DNA of 8,195 nt from Rhodospirillaceae bacterium (lineage in GTDB: Bacteria; Pseudomonadota; Alphaproteobacteria; UBA7985), in contig PAFB01000023.1 in NCBI GenBank assembly GCA_002700865.1, forward strand, positions 1 through 8,195. Direction: 5' to 3'. Each line of letters opens with the position of its first letter. The stretch's first letter is position 1. Of the stretch, positions 7,217-8,195 are shown piece after piece. The translations under genes and the position numbers were made by a program. Below the pieces are notes generated by a model that was given only the letters and a program-made list of their open reading frames with translations, had not been told where the DNA came from and made no database searches.

Positions 7217-7525
7217 AAGTGCCTTGGCCTTGCTGGAAGGTAAGCTACTGTACGGGTCTAGTGAGTAGAACCGCTGCGCTCGGTCGCGTAACAATTCCGT
7301 CATCTGCGCCCTGAGTACCTAGAGCCGCCCGGACTCACAACGCCCTTCGATGCAGACCTGCCCCATGCAAAAACAAGGCGTCCTGATTCTTGACGCTCAA
7401 TGCCAAGAAATTCCCGGTTTGTGTGGTTTTACGAGACCTGGCACAAGCCCGCAGACCGCAAAACCCAAGCCTTCAAGTCGCCAGGCAAAAACGGCCCTTC
7501 GGATGGAATTTGCTCGTTTAAATTG

Positions 7526-7565
7526 CTTTTTCTTTTTGTTTTTCTTTTATTTTGATCTTCAATTT
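7526..7565 (+). promoter_or_regulatory. T-rich tract upstream of the oxidoreductase gene, possible promoter-region element
   Basis: About 29 of 40 bases are T, arranged as runs of T5, T5, T5, T4 and T4 parted by single C, G, C and A bases. It ends about 45 bases before the ATG at 7610. On the minus strand it is an A-rich tract. Position and composition suit an UP-like, curved or easily melted promoter DNA segment, but no good -35/-10 pair was identified. There is no GC-rich hairpin just upstream, so an intrinsic terminator is unlikely. Confidence 0.35.
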
Positions 7566-7593
7566 CGATACAGGTTTTGGAGATTTTTCGGAT

Positions 7594-7600
7594 AGGGGAA
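7594..7600 (+). promoter_or_regulatory. Ribosome binding site of the oxidoreductase gene
   Basis: AGGGGAA lies nine bases before the ATG at 7610, and an in-frame TGA at 7553-7555 bounds the frame upstream. Together these support that start. Confidence 0.6.
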
Positions 7601-7609
7601 CGACGAACG

Positions 7610-8195
7610 ATGGCAGAGGGCAATGAAGCCGCGGGCTTGGCCGCCGCCACATGGAAAAATTGGAGCGAGAATCTCCGATACGATCCAGCCTCCGACGACG
7701 GCCATATTTGCCTGCCGCGCACGCGTGCTGAACTGATTGCAGTTTTGGATTACGCCAACAGCCAGCCGAACTGCGTGGTTCGCGTTTCCGGGCAGCGTCA
7801 TTCCCAGCCGCCCTTGGTCGCAGACCCCGGCGCACCCAGCCTTCAACAGCTGCAAATTGATCTGTCCTGTTACACCGACTTGGGACCGGCTCAAGATCAG
7901 CGCATGATTGCTGACACGACCGCCAAGACCGTTCGGGTTAATGCTGGTGTCCGCGAAGACGAACTCTGCGCGTTTCTGACGGAAAACAAGCTGATGTTGA
8001 AAACCGTGACGGCGGGCGGCTTTTTCTCCATTGGCGGCATAACAGCGGTGGATGTCAACGGTGCAACCCTCGACCAACCGATCATCGCTGGCAACGCACG
8101 GGCCTTTACCCTGTTGCGCGCTGACGGGCAGGAAGTGACCATCGATGCCTCGACACCACAGTTCGAGGCGGAAGGAACCTTTTGGGATCCCATCA
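7610..8195 (+). CDS. FAD-binding oxidoreductase, PCMH/VAO type (3' part outside the window)
   Basis: The frame is open from ATG 7610 to the window end, giving 195 codons, so only the N-terminal FAD-binding part is visible. The pattern fits FAD-binding PCMH-type (vanillyl-alcohol oxidase family) enzymes. It has an N-terminal W..W segment (15-18), LPRTRAELIAVLDYAN (35-50), RVSGQRHSQPPLV (58-70), a beta strand with QIDLS (82-86), VRVNAGVREDELCAFLTE (108-125) and SIGGITAVDVNGATLDQP (140-157). His64 in SGQRHS sits where GxGHS-type family members carry the histidine that can bind FAD covalently. No signal peptide is seen. Substrate cannot be assigned; sugar-lactone or alditol oxidases and related dehydrogenases are possibilities. 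The gene is divergent from the purine run with its own ribosome site, so a shared function is not implied. Confidence 0.8.
   Translation, partial: MAEGNEAAGLAAATWKNWSENLRYDPASDDGHICLPRTRAELIAVLDYANSQPNCVVRVSGQRHSQPPLVADPGAPSLQQLQIDLSCYTDLGPAQDQRMIADTTAKTVRVNAGVREDELCAFLTENKLMLKTVTAGGFFSIGGITAVDVNGATLDQPIIAGNARAFTLLRADGQEVTIDASTPQFEAEGTFWDPI

Larger units (their letters stand above)
7217..7609 (+). other. Divergent intergenic region between purM and the FAD oxidoreductase gene
   Basis: This stretch of about 390 bases must contain the start regions of both divergent genes. If the longer purM start is real, the first 87 bases are coding. I see no convincing RNA gene, riboswitch core, tRNA or conserved ORF. 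Two very weak inverted repeats are present, GCGTC/GACGC at 7378-7396 and TTGTG/CACAA at 7419-7446, neither strong enough to call. The only conspicuous element is the T-rich tract at 7526-7565. Base composition falls from GC-rich to AT-rich between about 7500 and 7590, as is common in promoter regions. Confidence 0.7.

Noticed and set aside
7217..7430. Purine riboswitch or PurR operator upstream of purM
   Set aside because: No conserved riboswitch core and no PurR-like palindrome could be recognised on either strand.
7378..7446. Inverted repeats GCGTC/GACGC and TTGTG/CACAA as terminator or operator
   Set aside because: Stems of only five base pairs with loops of 9 and 18 bases are expected by chance, and no T run follows directly.
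7350..7595. Plus-strand frame of 81 codons in the intergenic region
   Set aside because: Its C-terminal half is a run of Phe and Leu created by the T-rich tract, it lacks a clear ribosome site and has no recognisable domain.
7559..8077. Minus-strand frame of 172 codons opposite the oxidoreductase
   Set aside because: The plus-strand frame carries coherent FAD-binding motifs and a ribosome site; the reverse frame shows none.

Overview
This window is a de novo purine-nucleotide biosynthesis cluster from a Proteobacterium-like genome. PurM, PurN and PurF look alphaproteobacterial in style, but that placement is an impression from remembered family sequences and was not computed. The DNA is fairly GC-rich with dense coding. 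No RNA gene, insertion sequence, CRISPR array or prophage feature was seen.

Layout: seven genes lie on the minus strand and read right to left as purM, purN, purF, purD, purC, purE and purL. Spacing is tight. purM/purN and purF/purD share 4-base ATGA overlaps, and purN/purF overlap by 11 bases. purD-purC, purC-purE and purE-purL are separated by 18, 5 and 58 bases, so one transcript is likely. purL runs off the left edge, so only its first 436 codons are visible. To the right of purM is a divergent intergenic region of about 390 bases holding a striking T-rich tract. After it, a plus-strand gene for an FAD-binding (PCMH-type) oxidoreductase begins at 7610 and runs off the right edge.

Together the seven enzymes take PRPP to SAICAR: PurF makes phosphoribosylamine, PurD GAR, PurN FGAR, PurL FGAM, PurM AIR, PurE CAIR and PurC SAICAR. 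purK, purB, purH and a separate purS or purQ are not in view.

The main oddity is mixed enzyme types. PurC is of the long, animal PAICS-like kind rather than the short bacterial kind. It sits directly before a bacterial class I PurE, which itself has unusual active-site loop residues. PurL is the PurS-fused kind known from deltaproteobacteria and relatives. I see no clearly undescribed system here. The items worth following up are the PurC/PurE pairing, the PurL architecture and the divergent oxidoreductase with its T-rich upstream tract.
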